Source: JAZKID01 sp963714065 (GTDB taxonomy: Bacteria; Pseudomonadota; Alphaproteobacteria; Rhizobiales; UBA4765). Taken from it: a stretch of 64,000 bases of DNA. Within the stretch, counting starts at the first letter, position 1. Each line of letters starts with the position of its first letter. Under the pieces are notes generated by a model, which saw only the letters and a list, made by a program, of their open reading frames with translations, searched no databases and was not told where the DNA came from. The stretch covers positions 1,860,001-1,924,000 of the forward strand of contig OY970226.1 of NCBI GenBank assembly GCA_963714065.1, read 5' to 3'. The position numbers and the translations under genes are program-made. This document shows, one piece after another, positions 42,868-52,696 of the stretch.

Positions 42868-45800
42868 ATGGCGGGCTTGCGCCGTCCAGGCAGGAGCGTT
42901 GCGTTCGGCAGTGTGCCTGTTTGCGCATTGCTTCTGGCATTCTTTTTCTCCCTATCGCTTAAAGCGCAGGATACGCCTGCGGCACAGGCCGCGGCCGATG
43001 CCGGGCCGGAGGCCGGGCAGGTTAATATCAAGCTGGAAAAAAATTACGCGCGCATGATTTTTTCCTTTGCGCGCCGCCCGGGCCATAATGTGAATTCCAG
43101 CGTGCTGAACAGCGGCGTGCTCGTTTTGAAATTCGACCGCCCCGTCGACGTCAATATGAACGGCGTCGCGGAAAGGCTGCCGACCTATGTGACGACTGTC
43201 CGCCGCGATCCCGACGGAAAATCCTTACGCTTTGCGCTGGCGCGCAAGATCTGGGTCAACACCGCCGAAGCCGGCAACGATCTGTATGTCGATCTTCTTC
43301 CCGAGCCGTGGATCGGGGCAGCGCCGCCTCTGCCTGCAGATGCGCTGGCCGAAATCATGCGCGAGGCGGAAGAGAAAGAGCGCCTGCAAAAAGTAAAAGC
43401 CGAGCGTAGCGGCCGCGCTATCGATCTCGGCGATGTAAAAGTAAGAACTTCCGAGGCGCCGACCTTTACGCGTCTCGAATTCCTCTGGCGCGACAAGGTG
43501 CCGACATCGCTCAAGCGCGATGGAGACCGTCTCGATATCGTCTTCGACAGGATGGGCAAGATCGATCTCGGGCAGGTGAAAGTGCGCATGCCGCGCTTCG
43601 TCGAGGATATTTCGGTTGCCGAAGTCGATGCGCGCATGGTCGTGTCCATGAAGGTCGACACCATGCGCGACGTGCGCCTGTTCGAGGAAGGCAATGCCGT
43701 CTATGTCGATATTCAGGGCCCGCCGCGCGGTGCCAAGGAGTTGCAAGCTAATGGCGATGTGACTGTCAGTCCCTCGTCCGATCTTGCCATAGGCGGTCCG
43801 GGCACGCTACTTGCCGGGCAGGAGCCGCAAAATCCGCAAACGCAATCACAAACGCAGGCCGCCGCAACGCCAACGCAGGGTTTCGGCCTGTCCACGAGCG
43901 GGCAGGCGACGCAGATGAACCCGGAAGGCGCCGAGAATAAAGCGCAGCCGCAGGCGCCTCTCCTGATCAGGCCGAAGCCCGATGAAAGTTCTGGCACCGT
44001 GACGCCGGAAACATCCACGCTCGAAAACGGGAACGCGCGAATGGTTCTTTCGTTCGCGGACGAGACCGCTGCGGCGATTTTCCAGCGCGGGCGCACATTA
44101 TGGATGATTTTCGAAACCGGGCAGAAAATAGATACCAAGCCTATCGCCGCTTTGTTCGAGCGCAAGCTGCGCCATATGAATATCGATTACAAGGATAAGC
44201 TTGCTATTCTGCGGCTCGATCTTGAAGTACAGCCCATGGTTTCCGCAACCACGCTGGATACGAGCTGGCTTATTACGCTGGGCGAAACGGTGACGGATAA
44301 ATCGGACCCCGCCGAATTGAAATCGCATATCGCGCCGGACGGCCGCAGCGTCGTCAACGGCTATATGAACCGCGCCGTTTCCGTGAACAAAATTCACGAT
44401 TCCGTCGTCGGCGATGATCTGACCGTTGTGCTGGCCATGGGGCCGCCGATCGGCCTTGTCAAATCGCAAAGCTTTATCGATTTTACGGCGCTCGCAACCA
44501 TACAGGGCGCGGCATTGCTGCCGCATGTCGACGATCTTGACGTGCGGCTCGACGATATCGGTTTCGTTGTCGAGCGCCCGGGCAGCATGGCGGTATCTGT
44601 TGCCGCCGCGCCGCGTTCAACGGAGCTGTCGTCGTCGCAGCAATTGCAGAGCACCTTCGGCTATATCGATTTCGAAGGCTGGAAGCTGGGACCGCCCGAC
44701 GAGTTCAATAAAATAAAACAAACGTTGACAACGCGCGCTGCGATGTCGGAGGGCACCGCGCGCAATGCTGCGCGCCTCGATCTCGCCCGTTTTTATATAG
44801 CCTATCAGCTTGGCCCCGAGGCCGCGTCGATGCTCAACCTTGTCGCCAGGGACGATCCCGCAACCGAGCGCGAGCTGAGCTTTCGGATCGTGCGCGGCGT
44901 CGCCAATGTGATGGCGCGGCATTTCGATGCCGCCGAGCGCGATCTTTCCGACCCTTTGCTCGACGACAATCCGGATATTTCCATCTGGCGCGGGTTTGCG
45001 GCGATCGAGCGCAAGGATTGGAAATTCGCGCGCCGCTATCTCGAAAAAGCGCAATCGGTGATGACGAACTATCCGCGCTCCCTGCAAGCGAAAATCCTGC
45101 TGCAACTTGCGCGCGCCACCATCGAGCTGAACGATCTCGTGAATACGGACGGCATGCTGGACGAAGCCAGCAATCTCGTCAGCCGCGAGCGCGGCAATGC
45201 ATCAGTAGCGCTGATGCGTGCGCGTTTCAACGAAGCCGTCGGCCGCTATGATGCGGCAATCCATTTCTACAAACAGGCCGAGGGTTTCAACCAGCGGCAG
45301 GTCAGCGCAGAATCCGTCCTGCGGCGTGTCACGCTGCAGGAAAAACTGGGGCAGATGCCGCAGGACGAGGCCATAAAGCAGCTCGAAGCGCTCTCGTTCA
45401 CCTGGCGCGGCGACGATATCGAACTCGAGGCCTATCAGCGTCTCGGCGATTACCTCGCCAAGAGCGACAAGTTCCGACAGGCTTTCACGGTCATGCGCAG
45501 CGCCTCGCTCGCCAATCCGGATCTCGGAAATCTCGCGCGAGCTCTACGACGAAATGCGCGTCGTTTTCACCTCGCTCTATCTCGACGGCAAGAGCGACGA
45601 TATGCCGGCGCTGGAAGCGCTATCCCTGTTTTACGATTTCCGCGAACTGACGCCGGCCGGCAAACTCGGCGACGATATCATCCGTGGTCTTGCCGAGCGC
45701 CTTGTCGACGTCGATCTTCTCGATCAAGGCATCGATCTTCTGGCGCACCAGGTCGACCACCGCCTCAACGGCATGCAGCGTGCCGAAGTTGGTACCGAGC

Positions 45801-46411
45801 TTGCCCTCATTTATCTGATGAATCGCGAACCGCAGAAGGCGCTGTCCGTTCTGCACCGCACGCGCCAGGCGACGATGCCTGCAGAGCTCGAAAAAAAGCG
45901 CACGCTGTTCGAGGCGCGCGCCCTTGCCGGCACCGGGCGGCCGGAACTCGCAACAGAGCTGCTGCAAGGAAATAGCGAGGAGGTTCTGCGCCTGCGCGCC
46001 GATCTTCTGTGGGAAGGTAAAAGCTGGAAGCTTTGCGGCGATACCTATGCCAAGCTTCTCGGTGACCGCTGGCGCGGTAACGAGGCGCTGAGCGACAAGG
46101 AGCGCGGCGATGTCATGCGCGGCGCTGTGGCCTATGCGCTGGCCGAGGATCAGCCGGGCGTCAGCGATTTTCGCAGCAAATATGCGCGCCTGATGGCGGA
46201 CACGGCAGACGAGCATATATTCGATATCGCCACGGGGCCGGTGGAAAGCCAGGGGAGCGAATTCCGCACGCTGGCGCGCGGGCTTGCCAGTATCGATCAC
46301 CTGCAGGAATTCTGGCAGAGTTATCGCACGCATTACAAAAAGCACGAAAAGAAAGAGCCGGTGGCGGATTCGCCCGTGCCGGAGGCGACAGACAGCAAGA
46401 ATCCGAGCTGA
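42868..46411 (+). pseudogene. Large periplasmic TPR protein of the flagellar locus, frameshifted
   Basis: ATG 42868 follows GGAG and a signal peptide (VCALLLAFFFSLSLKAQ). Residues 45-300 contain repeated beta units of AMIN-like style, a Gln/Thr linker follows, and from about 620 on there are helical TPR-like repeats. The frame fails near 45523: NPDL should continue EISRELYDEM, but an extra G (CTCGGAAATC instead of CTCGAAATC) shifts it. The rest runs from about 45530 to 46411 (RVVFTSLYLDGKSDD to DSKNPS). The restored product is about 1180 residues. Similar large TPR genes lie near fliM/motE in Rhodospirillales; the function is unknown. Confidence 0.75.
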
Positions 46412-46423
46412 CGCCGGTCTGCC

Positions 46424-47182
46424 TTACTGCATATATCCTTTGATCAGGCTGCCCGCCACCAGGTTCCAGCCGTCGACCAGCACGAAAAAGATCAGCTTGA
46501 ACGGCAGCGATACCGCGACCGGCGGCAGCATCATCATGCCCATGGCCATCAGCACGGAAGCGACCACAAGGTCGATCACGACAAAGGGCAGATAAAGCAG
46601 GAAGGCGATCTCGAACGCGCGCCGCAGCTCGGAGATCATGAAAGCGGGAATGAGCACCTGCAATTCGATCTGCGAGGCATCGGCCGGGCGCGGTTTTCCG
46701 CTCATGTCGAAAAACAGCGCCAGGTCCTTGTCGCGCGTATGCGCGAGCATGAATGTCTTGAAAGGCGCGGCTCCGCGCGTGAACGCCTGCTCGAGCTGGA
46801 TCGTGCCCGCAGTGTAAGGCTGCACGCCTGTCGTATAGGCTTCCTTGAATGTGGGTCCCATCACGAAAGCGGTGAGAAACAGCGCGAGCGACATGATCAC
46901 GGCATTCGGCGGCGCCGTGCCCGCGCCGAGCGCCGTGCGCAAGATCGACAGCACGACGACGATGCGCGTGAACGAAGTTACCATCACCAGAATGGATGGC
47001 GCAAGCGACAGAACGGTCAGCAACGCAATCATCTGGACGGCGCGTTCGGTCACGCCCGTGCCGGTGCCGGTACCAAAATCGAGGTTGAGGCTTTGCGCGG
47101 AAGCGCTTGCCGTCAGGGCGACTATCAGAAGGAGAAATACAAGAGGAACTGTGCCAATTATTTTTTGATAGTGCCATATCAT
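46424..47182 (-). CDS. fliP: Flagellar export gate protein FliP
   Basis: A 252-residue export-gate subunit with a cleavable signal peptide (IIGTVPLVFLLLIVALTASASA). Conserved blocks are LLTVLSLAPSILVMVTSFTRI, RTALGAGTAPPN, QLEQAFTRGAAPFKTFML and LPFVVIDLVVASVLMAMGMMM. The frame stays open to 47311, where an ATG overlaps the fliO stop (TAATG). The added 43 residues are the translation of a dispersed repeat. ATG 47182 has a purine tract only immediately next to it, so the true start is uncertain. Confidence 0.93.
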   Translation of the reverse strand: MIWHYQKIIGTVPLVFLLLIVALTASASAQSLNLDFGTGTGTGVTERAVQMIALLTVLSLAPSILVMVTSFTRIVVVLSILRTALGAGTAPPNAVIMSLALFLTAFVMGPTFKEAYTTGVQPYTAGTIQLEQAFTRGAAPFKTFMLAHTRDKDLALFFDMSGKPRPADASQIELQVLIPAFMISELRRAFEIAFLLYLPFVVIDLVVASVLMAMGMMMLPPVAVSLPFKLIFFVLVDGWNLVAGSLIKGYMQ

Positions 47183-47188
47183 CTTCCG

Positions 47189-47272
47189 CTCATTCCCGCG
47201 AAAGCGGGAATCCAGAACGAGAGGTTTGTGCTGATGCCGAATATCTAGACCCCCGCTTTCGCGGGAATGAGC
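47189..47272. repeat. Dispersed palindromic repeat, family C, between fliO and fliP
   Basis: GCTCATTCCCGCGAAAGCGG ... CCCGCTTTCGCGGGAATGAGC with an AT-richer centre. It is inserted at the N-terminus of fliP and keeps the frame open. Confidence 0.85.
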
Positions 47273-47310
47273 GGTTAAATTCCAAGCCGGCGTGTTATCG
47301 GATTTTTCCA

Positions 47311-47637
47311 TTACGCTGGTGCCTGCGGCTTAGCAATGGGTTTGGCTGCTTCGAGGGCAGGTGGCTGCGAAAAACCCTGTTCGATCAGAACATCGTTGGG
47401 TCCGCCGATCATGAGCAGGTGCTCAATCGCATCGCGGCGTACGATCACAAGCTTGCGCCTAGAATCGAGTGGGGCAATGGCGATCACGGCAAGGCGCGGC
47501 TGCCGTCCGCGCCCGAGACCACCGAGCCGCGCCGAGCCGAAACGCTTCAGCAGCAGCGCGATCACGCCGATCAACGCCAAAATCGCGGACAGGGCCACGA
47601 CCATCTGCTTCACCATGGATAAATCTTCGCCGAACAT
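47311..47637 (-). CDS. fliO: Flagellar biosynthesis protein FliO
   Basis: A 108-residue protein with one N-terminal membrane helix (VVALSAILALIGVIALLLKRF) and the FliO cytoplasmic motif RLAVIAIAPLDSRRKLVIVRRDAIEHLLMIGG. FliO helps assemble the FliP ring. It is directly upstream of fliP. Confidence 0.88.
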   Translation of the reverse strand: MFGEDLSMVKQMVVALSAILALIGVIALLLKRFGSARLGGLGRGRQPRLAVIAIAPLDSRRKLVIVRRDAIEHLLMIGGPNDVLIEQGFSQPPALEAAKPIAKPQAPA

Positions 47638-47722
47638 GAACCCCTCCCGGGCGGGCAGGCAGCAAGCTTAGCTGATTCTATAGCTAGGGAAGGAAGCAAT
47701 ATAAGAATCTTTGGAAGCTAAC

Positions 47723-48872
47723 CTAGCGATTGAACTTAATCTTATTTTCTTTCTGCATCAGGTCGAATTGAGCCTGTGTGACAATGGTGTTTTTGTGGTT
47801 GCCTCTGGTTAAAAATTTACATCCGGTCAATTCTAGATAATAATCCAAGCAAGCCTGCATTTCCTCCATAATCTGCTGTTCGATTTTGCTGGCAAGAGGT
47901 TTTCTCTTCAGTATTTCAAGATTAGCCCGGGCTTCAGCTAATACCTGCTCTCTATATTTTATAGCCTCAAGCGTCATTTCGATAATACGTTTCGGCACTC
48001 CTGGCTTTTTTATGAATATATTCAGAACGCCAATTCTATTTTGTTGGTTATGTAAAACTTGGTAACGATTAATAGTGCGCCGCACGGCATAATCGCTCGC
48101 AGCTTTAGAAAAAGTGTTTTCATAAAATCCTAGCGCTTCCGCGTAGGCTTCGGCGTTTTCTTTGAGCTCCGTCTCGTGCAATTCATATATTGCTTGAGAA
48201 ATACCCGGAGGCAGTCCGGCCGGGCCGGGGCAATGATGCGTCGCCGGGGGCAGTCATCTGCATCGCCCGCGTGTCGAGCGCATCTTTTTTTGCCTTATGA
48301 GGTTTTGGTCTATCCGGCACGCTATCTGCAAATCCGAATTCTCCCAATCCGCCATTGTGCACCATGGCAATCAGTTGATCCGGAAATTCGATCAGGGCCG
48401 TTCCGTATTTACCAGCGGCCTCCAGCATCTTATCCAGTGCGCGGCCGGTGGTATTGCCGACTTGTGACAAAACATCTCCTGTCTTGTCGATCGTATGCGA
48501 AACAGTTTGCGACAAGCTGTCCGCGCGCTGTTTGATTTCGACGGCCTTGCTCTTTGCCTTATTGTAAAGCGAGGAAGCGGCGGCAGCTTTTTCGACGATC
48601 ATGACGGCCGTGACTGCCGCAATGCCGATGCCCGCGCCCACGCTCATGCCACCGAGGATTGCAGGCGCTTTTCGCTCTTTACGTTTGATCGGAACAAATG
48701 CGGGCGTCGCCGCCGTCTTCACAGCCACAGCGATGATGCCTGTCTTCGGAATATCTAGTTTGGTACAAGACCTGTCCAGCGAAGCCGTGAAATTTTTTTC
48801 AAGCTTTTTTGAAGAACTAACGCGAGTCCTTAGTGTGCGATGTTTACCTTGAGTTTTTCCGCTCGATGTCAT
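47723..48872 (-). pseudogene. AT-rich orphan gene split in two by a frameshift (paralogue of 48888-50204)
   Basis: Two frames: 48872-48183 (229 residues) and 48181-47723 (152 residues, nominal TTG start). Together they align with the single upstream protein: FTASLDRSCT with FQTSLRREVDRSCT, EFPDQLIAMVHNGGL with EIPDMLLEKLNIDGL, and KIEQQIMEEMQACLDYYL with KIEQVIIGEMKACLRKYL. The second frame stays open upstream through the first frame's stop, so one base change near 48190-48230 explains the break. The first part has a glycine-rich hydrophobic stretch near 75-95. Function unknown. Confidence 0.7.
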
Positions 48873-48887
48873 GACTGTAAAAGATAA

Positions 48888-50204
48888 TTAATATATTACC
48901 CCTCGCTGTCCCCAAGGTCGGGCGGCCCTTTCGGCTTTCGACATAATTGTACCGGCACTGGAGCCACTCTTTATCAGCACTAACTCGTTTGCTGCCAAAT
49001 ATTTCCTTAAACAGGCTTTCATTTCACCAATTATAACTTGTTCGATTTTATCGCCACGAGATTTCTGCCCAAGCACTTTAACATTTTGTCCCATCTCGAT
49101 AAATATCGATCTCCTATAGGCCAAAGCTTTACGTGCCATTTCGACAATATGCTCTGGCAAATACGCGGCACCATTTAATACAACATTTAACAGCATCTGT
49201 ATTTTACGCCTTTGGTCGTCAGCAGCATTATAATATGCGGTACGGCGACGGTCTGCTGGCGCGCCCTGCCATGGCAAATAGTCGGTTGGATCGTCAAAAA
49301 CATTTTCTAGTTGCAATAATAAATCTGCATAACGCTGTACATTGTTTTCAGATATTTGTTCATTTGGCGAATATGTTTTTGGCGCTTCATGCGGCAATTT
49401 TACCGAGCCGTTATGAGATAATCCGTTTCCATCGGATGCTGGGACTTGAATCGATTGAGGCTTCTGTGCTCCGTTTGAATTTATCGGTCGGGCAACGCCT
49501 GCTCCGTTACTTGCAGCACTGGGTTGCTTTGGCCTTGTTGGAAGTATCGCCGCAAAGCTGGTTTTGAGTCGTTCCCATTCGCGTTGCGCGGCGGCATCCA
49601 ATTTTTCCAGCAGCCTGTCGGGCATTGCAAATAGCCCATCTATATTTAATTTTTCCAGCAACATATCGGGAATTTCAACAGCTCTATCTAATCTTTTCTC
49701 GAGACGCGCCCATGCCTCTAGATATCTCTCCGCTTCTTCGATGGTTGTTACTACAGTTTCAAGATCCTGCACATTTTGGCGTGTTGGAGATAATTTCTCG
49801 CTGAATTTGACAACCTTCTGTTTCACTGCGGCAATTTCGGCTTGAAGTCTGGCGGCAAGTGTGAGTGGGGAACCGACGCTGCCAATTACGCCTACTGCTG
49901 CTGCTGTTGTTGTGCTGATCCCCGCGCTTGTGACTGTTGCGGTGATTCCACCTGGTCCCGGTCTGCTGTCGCAAGCAGGTGCAGGAGGAGGAGAAGGTGT
50001 AGGCGATGGTGATGGTGAAGCTTGAGGCGGTTGTTCGGAGGCCGAACCCGTAGCTTTTGGAGATGCGCGATCCGTGCATGAACGATCGACTTCCCGCCGC
50101 AGGGAAGTTTGGAATTTTTCTTCGCGCTCCGGTTTTTTTGAATTGGTTTTGACGTCCGGTTTTCGTTCGGCTTGTCTACCTTGTATTATTTTTCCAACTA
50201 TCAT
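48888..50204 (-). CDS. AT-rich orphan, two-domain protein
   Basis: A 438-residue protein of unknown family. Residues 1-80 are charged and then Pro/Ser-rich (QASPSPSPTPSPPPAP). Residues 85-110 are Gly/Thr/Ala-rich and weakly hydrophobic. Residues 120-225 are helical with IPDMLLEKLNIDGLFAMPDRL. A linker follows, then a C-terminal domain at 290-425 shared with the downstream split copy. There is no signal peptide. It may interact with membranes or be secreted, but nothing is certain. Low GC, next to the flgB operon. Confidence 0.6.
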   Translation of the reverse strand: MIVGKIIQGRQAERKPDVKTNSKKPEREEKFQTSLRREVDRSCTDRASPKATGSASEQPPQASPSPSPTPSPPPAPACDSRPGPGGITATVTSAGISTTTAAAVGVIGSVGSPLTLAARLQAEIAAVKQKVVKFSEKLSPTRQNVQDLETVVTTIEEAERYLEAWARLEKRLDRAVEIPDMLLEKLNIDGLFAMPDRLLEKLDAAAQREWERLKTSFAAILPTRPKQPSAASNGAGVARPINSNGAQKPQSIQVPASDGNGLSHNGSVKLPHEAPKTYSPNEQISENNVQRYADLLLQLENVFDDPTDYLPWQGAPADRRRTAYYNAADDQRRKIQMLLNVVLNGAAYLPEHIVEMARKALAYRRSIFIEMGQNVKVLGQKSRGDKIEQVIIGEMKACLRKYLAANELVLIKSGSSAGTIMSKAERAARPWGQRGVIY

Positions 50205-50339
50205 CGGCGATCAAAATCGATAAAATTCTACATATTTAAACAAGTAATTATATCAACATTACCGGCGCCGCCAACCCCCTGCAAAACATATAAAAATCTA
50301 CTCTGGCTACAAACCTTTACCCTTCATTAACCATAAGGG

Positions 50340-50352
50340 GGCAAATTTTGCC
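50340..50352. promoter_or_regulatory. FlbD ftr-like palindrome upstream of flgB
   Basis: GGCAAATTTTGCC is an odd palindrome 41 bases before the flgB start. GG and GC in the surrounding GGGGGCAAATTTTGCC are also spaced as in a weak sigma-54 core, so the two readings overlap. Confidence 0.55.
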
Positions 50353-50392
50353 TAAGGGGCCTTTGAGTCTTTCAAGGGCAAGGGTGGGCACG

Positions 50393-50782
50393 ATGCCGGT
50401 GGGCGAGATGCCGCTGTTCGCCATGCTGCGGACGCGGATGAAATGGCATACAAAACGCCAGGACATTCTGGCGGAAAACGTCGCCAATGCCGACGTACCG
50501 AATTATCGCGCCAAGGATCTGGCCGAGCTGAAATTCGATGTGCCGACCTCCTTGGGTCCGCAGCGCACAAATCCTCTTCACATCAGCGCAAGCGGAAATT
50601 CGCAGCCCGACCTGTTCGCGCGCAATGCGCCGATTTTCGAAATCACGCCGGAGGGAAATTCGGTGTCGCTGGAAGACGAGATGATCAAGATAGGTCAGAA
50701 CCAGCAGGATTACCAGGCGGCCGCCACGCTTTACCAGCGCAGCCTCGATGTTCTGCGCCTGGCTGTCAGCCGCCGCGGATAG
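50393..50782 (+). CDS. flgB: Proximal rod protein FlgB
   Basis: A 129-residue rod protein. RQDILAENVANADVPNYRAKDL and the end NQQDYQAAATLYQRSLDVLRLAV are typical. ATG 50393 was chosen for the AGGGTGGG ribosome site seven bases upstream. It opens the operon flgB-flgC-fliE-fliQ-fliR-flhB. Confidence 0.93.
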   Translation: MPVGEMPLFAMLRTRMKWHTKRQDILAENVANADVPNYRAKDLAELKFDVPTSLGPQRTNPLHISASGNSQPDLFARNAPIFEITPEGNSVSLEDEMIKIGQNQQDYQAAATLYQRSLDVLRLAVSRRG

Positions 50783-50791
50783 GAGTGAAAC

Positions 50792-51202
50792 ATGGATCTT
50801 TTGCGTTCGATCATGGTAGCAGCCAAGGGCCTGAAAGCACAGTCCGGTCGCATGCGCGTGATTTCCGAAAACATCGCCAATGCGGATTCAACCGGCAGCA
50901 AGCCTGGCGCCGATCCTTACCGCCGCCGCATTCCGACCTTCAAAAGCGAATACGACAATGCCCTCGGTGCACAAATGGTCAATATGGGCCGCGTCGAATT
51001 CGATCAGGCGCAGTTCGTCACCCGTTACGAGCCGGGACATCCCGCAGCCGATACCAAAGGCTATGTGAAATATCCGAATGTGAACCTGATGGTCGAGACC
51101 ATGGACATGCGCGAGGCGCAGCGTTCCTACGAGGCAGGCCTCAACGTCATTCGCGCCGCGCGCGGCATCATCCAGAGCACGATCGGTATTTTAAGGGGCT
51201 AG
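50792..51202 (+). CDS. flgC: Proximal rod protein FlgC
   Basis: A 136-residue rod protein with AAKGLKAQSGRMRVISENIANADST near the start, YEPGHPAADTKGYVKYPNVN in the middle, and MREAQRSYEAGLNVIRAARG at the end. It lies nine bases after flgB. Confidence 0.95.
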   Translation: MDLLRSIMVAAKGLKAQSGRMRVISENIANADSTGSKPGADPYRRRIPTFKSEYDNALGAQMVNMGRVEFDQAQFVTRYEPGHPAADTKGYVKYPNVNLMVETMDMREAQRSYEAGLNVIRAARGIIQSTIGILRG

Positions 51203-51217
51203 ACAAGGGATAGATAG

Positions 51218-51541
51218 ATGGAAGCGGAAGCAAGATTTGCGGCGAATGCTTATAAATCGCTGGCGCAGCTCAAGGACAGCCTCGACGGCCAAAAGATCGG
51301 CCAGACGGTCGATACCGGCGAGAAAAGCGATTTCCCCGGCATGGTCACGGATGTCGTTTCGCAATTTGCAAACCAGGCAAAAAGCGCGGACACGCAAACG
51401 CAGGCCATGGCCGCGGGCAAGGCCGATCTCGTCGATGTCGTGACCGCGGTAGCCGAAACGCAGGTGGCGCTCGAAACGCTCGTCAGCGTGCGCGATCAGG
51501 TGATTTCGGCTTACGAAAAAATCATGCAGATGCCGATATGA
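51218..51541 (+). CDS. fliE: Flagellar basal-body adaptor FliE
   Basis: A 107-residue protein linking the MS ring to the rod. It has the FliE-type C-terminal TQTQAMAAGKADLVDVVTAVAETQVALETLVSVRDQVISAYEKIMQMPI region and normal length. It lies 15 bases after flgC. Confidence 0.93.
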   Translation: MEAEARFAANAYKSLAQLKDSLDGQKIGQTVDTGEKSDFPGMVTDVVSQFANQAKSADTQTQAMAAGKADLVDVVTAVAETQVALETLVSVRDQVISAYEKIMQMPI

Positions 51542-51550
51542 GCTATTGAA

Positions 51551-51811
51551 ATGACGCCTGCCGAAGTTGCCGATATCGCCCGCGATGCCATCGTCACCAT
51601 GGTGCTGGTTTCGGCGCCGCTGATGATCGTGGCGCTTGTCGTCGGCGTCGCCATCGGCCTGCTGCAGGCGCTGACGCAGATCCAGGAAATGACGCTGGTG
51701 TTCGTGCCGAAAATCATCGCCATTTTTTTGACGATGCTGCTCGCCATGCCGTTTATGGGCGGGCTGATGGGCGGTTTCATGACGCGTATCGCGGAAAAGA
51801 TGGTGCAGTAG
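51551..51811 (+). CDS. fliQ: Flagellar export gate protein FliQ
   Basis: An 86-residue protein with two membrane helices (MVLVSAPLMIVALVVGVAIGLLQA and FVPKIIAIFLTMLLAMPFM) and the conserved ALTQIQEMTLVFVPK loop. Together with FliP and FliR it forms the export channel. Confidence 0.95.
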   Translation: MTPAEVADIARDAIVTMVLVSAPLMIVALVVGVAIGLLQALTQIQEMTLVFVPKIIAIFLTMLLAMPFMGGLMGGFMTRIAEKMVQ

Positions 51812-51818
51812 CCTAATC

Positions 51819-51911
51819 GCTCATTCCCGCAAAAGCGGGAATCCATTACGTAGAGCCAAGTCATACTGCTCTACGCATTCATATCTAGATCTCCGCTTTC
51901 GCGGGGATGAC
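51819..51911. repeat. Dispersed palindromic repeat, family C, between fliQ and fliR
   Basis: GCTCATTCCCGCAAAAGCGG at one end and CCGCTTTCGCGGGGATGAC at the other. It separates two genes that are usually adjacent, so it probably inserted into the operon. Confidence 0.85.
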
Positions 51912-51925
51912 GGTGTGAGAAGGAT

Positions 51926-52696
51926 ATGATGAAAATTCCCCTCGATTTCCTGCCGCAGCTGACCATGGCCTTCCTGCTGATTTTCGCGCGTGTGGGGACG
52001 ATCTTCATGTCGCTGCCGGGATTCGGCGAAATTTTCCTGTCACCGCGCCTGCGGCTTTCGCTCGCGCTGGCCGTGACATTCATCATGCTGCCCTTGCTGA
52101 AAGACCAGTTCGGGCCTATCCCGCCGAATGTGCCCAGCCTGCTGCTGCTTCTTGCGCACGAGATACTGTTCGGCCTGTTCATCGGCATGATCATCCGCTT
52201 TGTACGCGCCTCCCTGCAAACGGCGGGCGCGGTGATTGCGCAGCAGGCCGGCGTCGGTTTCGTCACGCAAATCGATCCGACACAGGGCGGGCAGGGGCTC
52301 GTGATCGGCAATTTTCTCGCCATGTTCGGCGTTCTGCTGGTGTTTGCAACCGACATGCACCATCTGGCGCTGGCCGCCATTCACGACAGCTATACGATCT
52401 TCCCGCCCTCCTTGCCGATCGATTTCGGCGATTTCAGCGAGAGTGCGCTGAAAGTGTTTTCGTCGAGCTTTGCGCTAGCGATCCAGATTTCCGCGCCTTT
52501 TCTTGTGGCGGGCCTCGTCTTTCAGGCAGCGCTTGGCGTACTTTCGAGGCTGATGCCGCAATTGCCGATTTTTTTCGTCGCGCTGCCGGTGCAGATCGTC
52601 GGCGGCTTCCTGCTGCTGGCCGCATTGCTGATGACGATCGCCAACTGGTATTCCAGCCATCTGGATAACACGTTCCGCCTGTTCATGGTGAATTAG
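51926..52696 (+). CDS. fliR: Flagellar export gate protein FliR
   Basis: A 256-residue polytopic protein with about six helices. It shows LIFARVGTIFMSLPGFGEIF, the HEILFGLFIGMIIRFVRASLQTAGAVIAQQ core and a long C-terminal hydrophobic region. Its TAG stop is also the first three bases of the inverted-repeat element that follows. Confidence 0.94.
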   Translation: MMKIPLDFLPQLTMAFLLIFARVGTIFMSLPGFGEIFLSPRLRLSLALAVTFIMLPLLKDQFGPIPPNVPSLLLLLAHEILFGLFIGMIIRFVRASLQTAGAVIAQQAGVGFVTQIDPTQGGQGLVIGNFLAMFGVLLVFATDMHHLALAAIHDSYTIFPPSLPIDFGDFSESALKVFSSSFALAIQISAPFLVAGLVFQAALGVLSRLMPQLPIFFVALPVQIVGGFLLLAALLMTIANWYSSHLDNTFRLFMVN

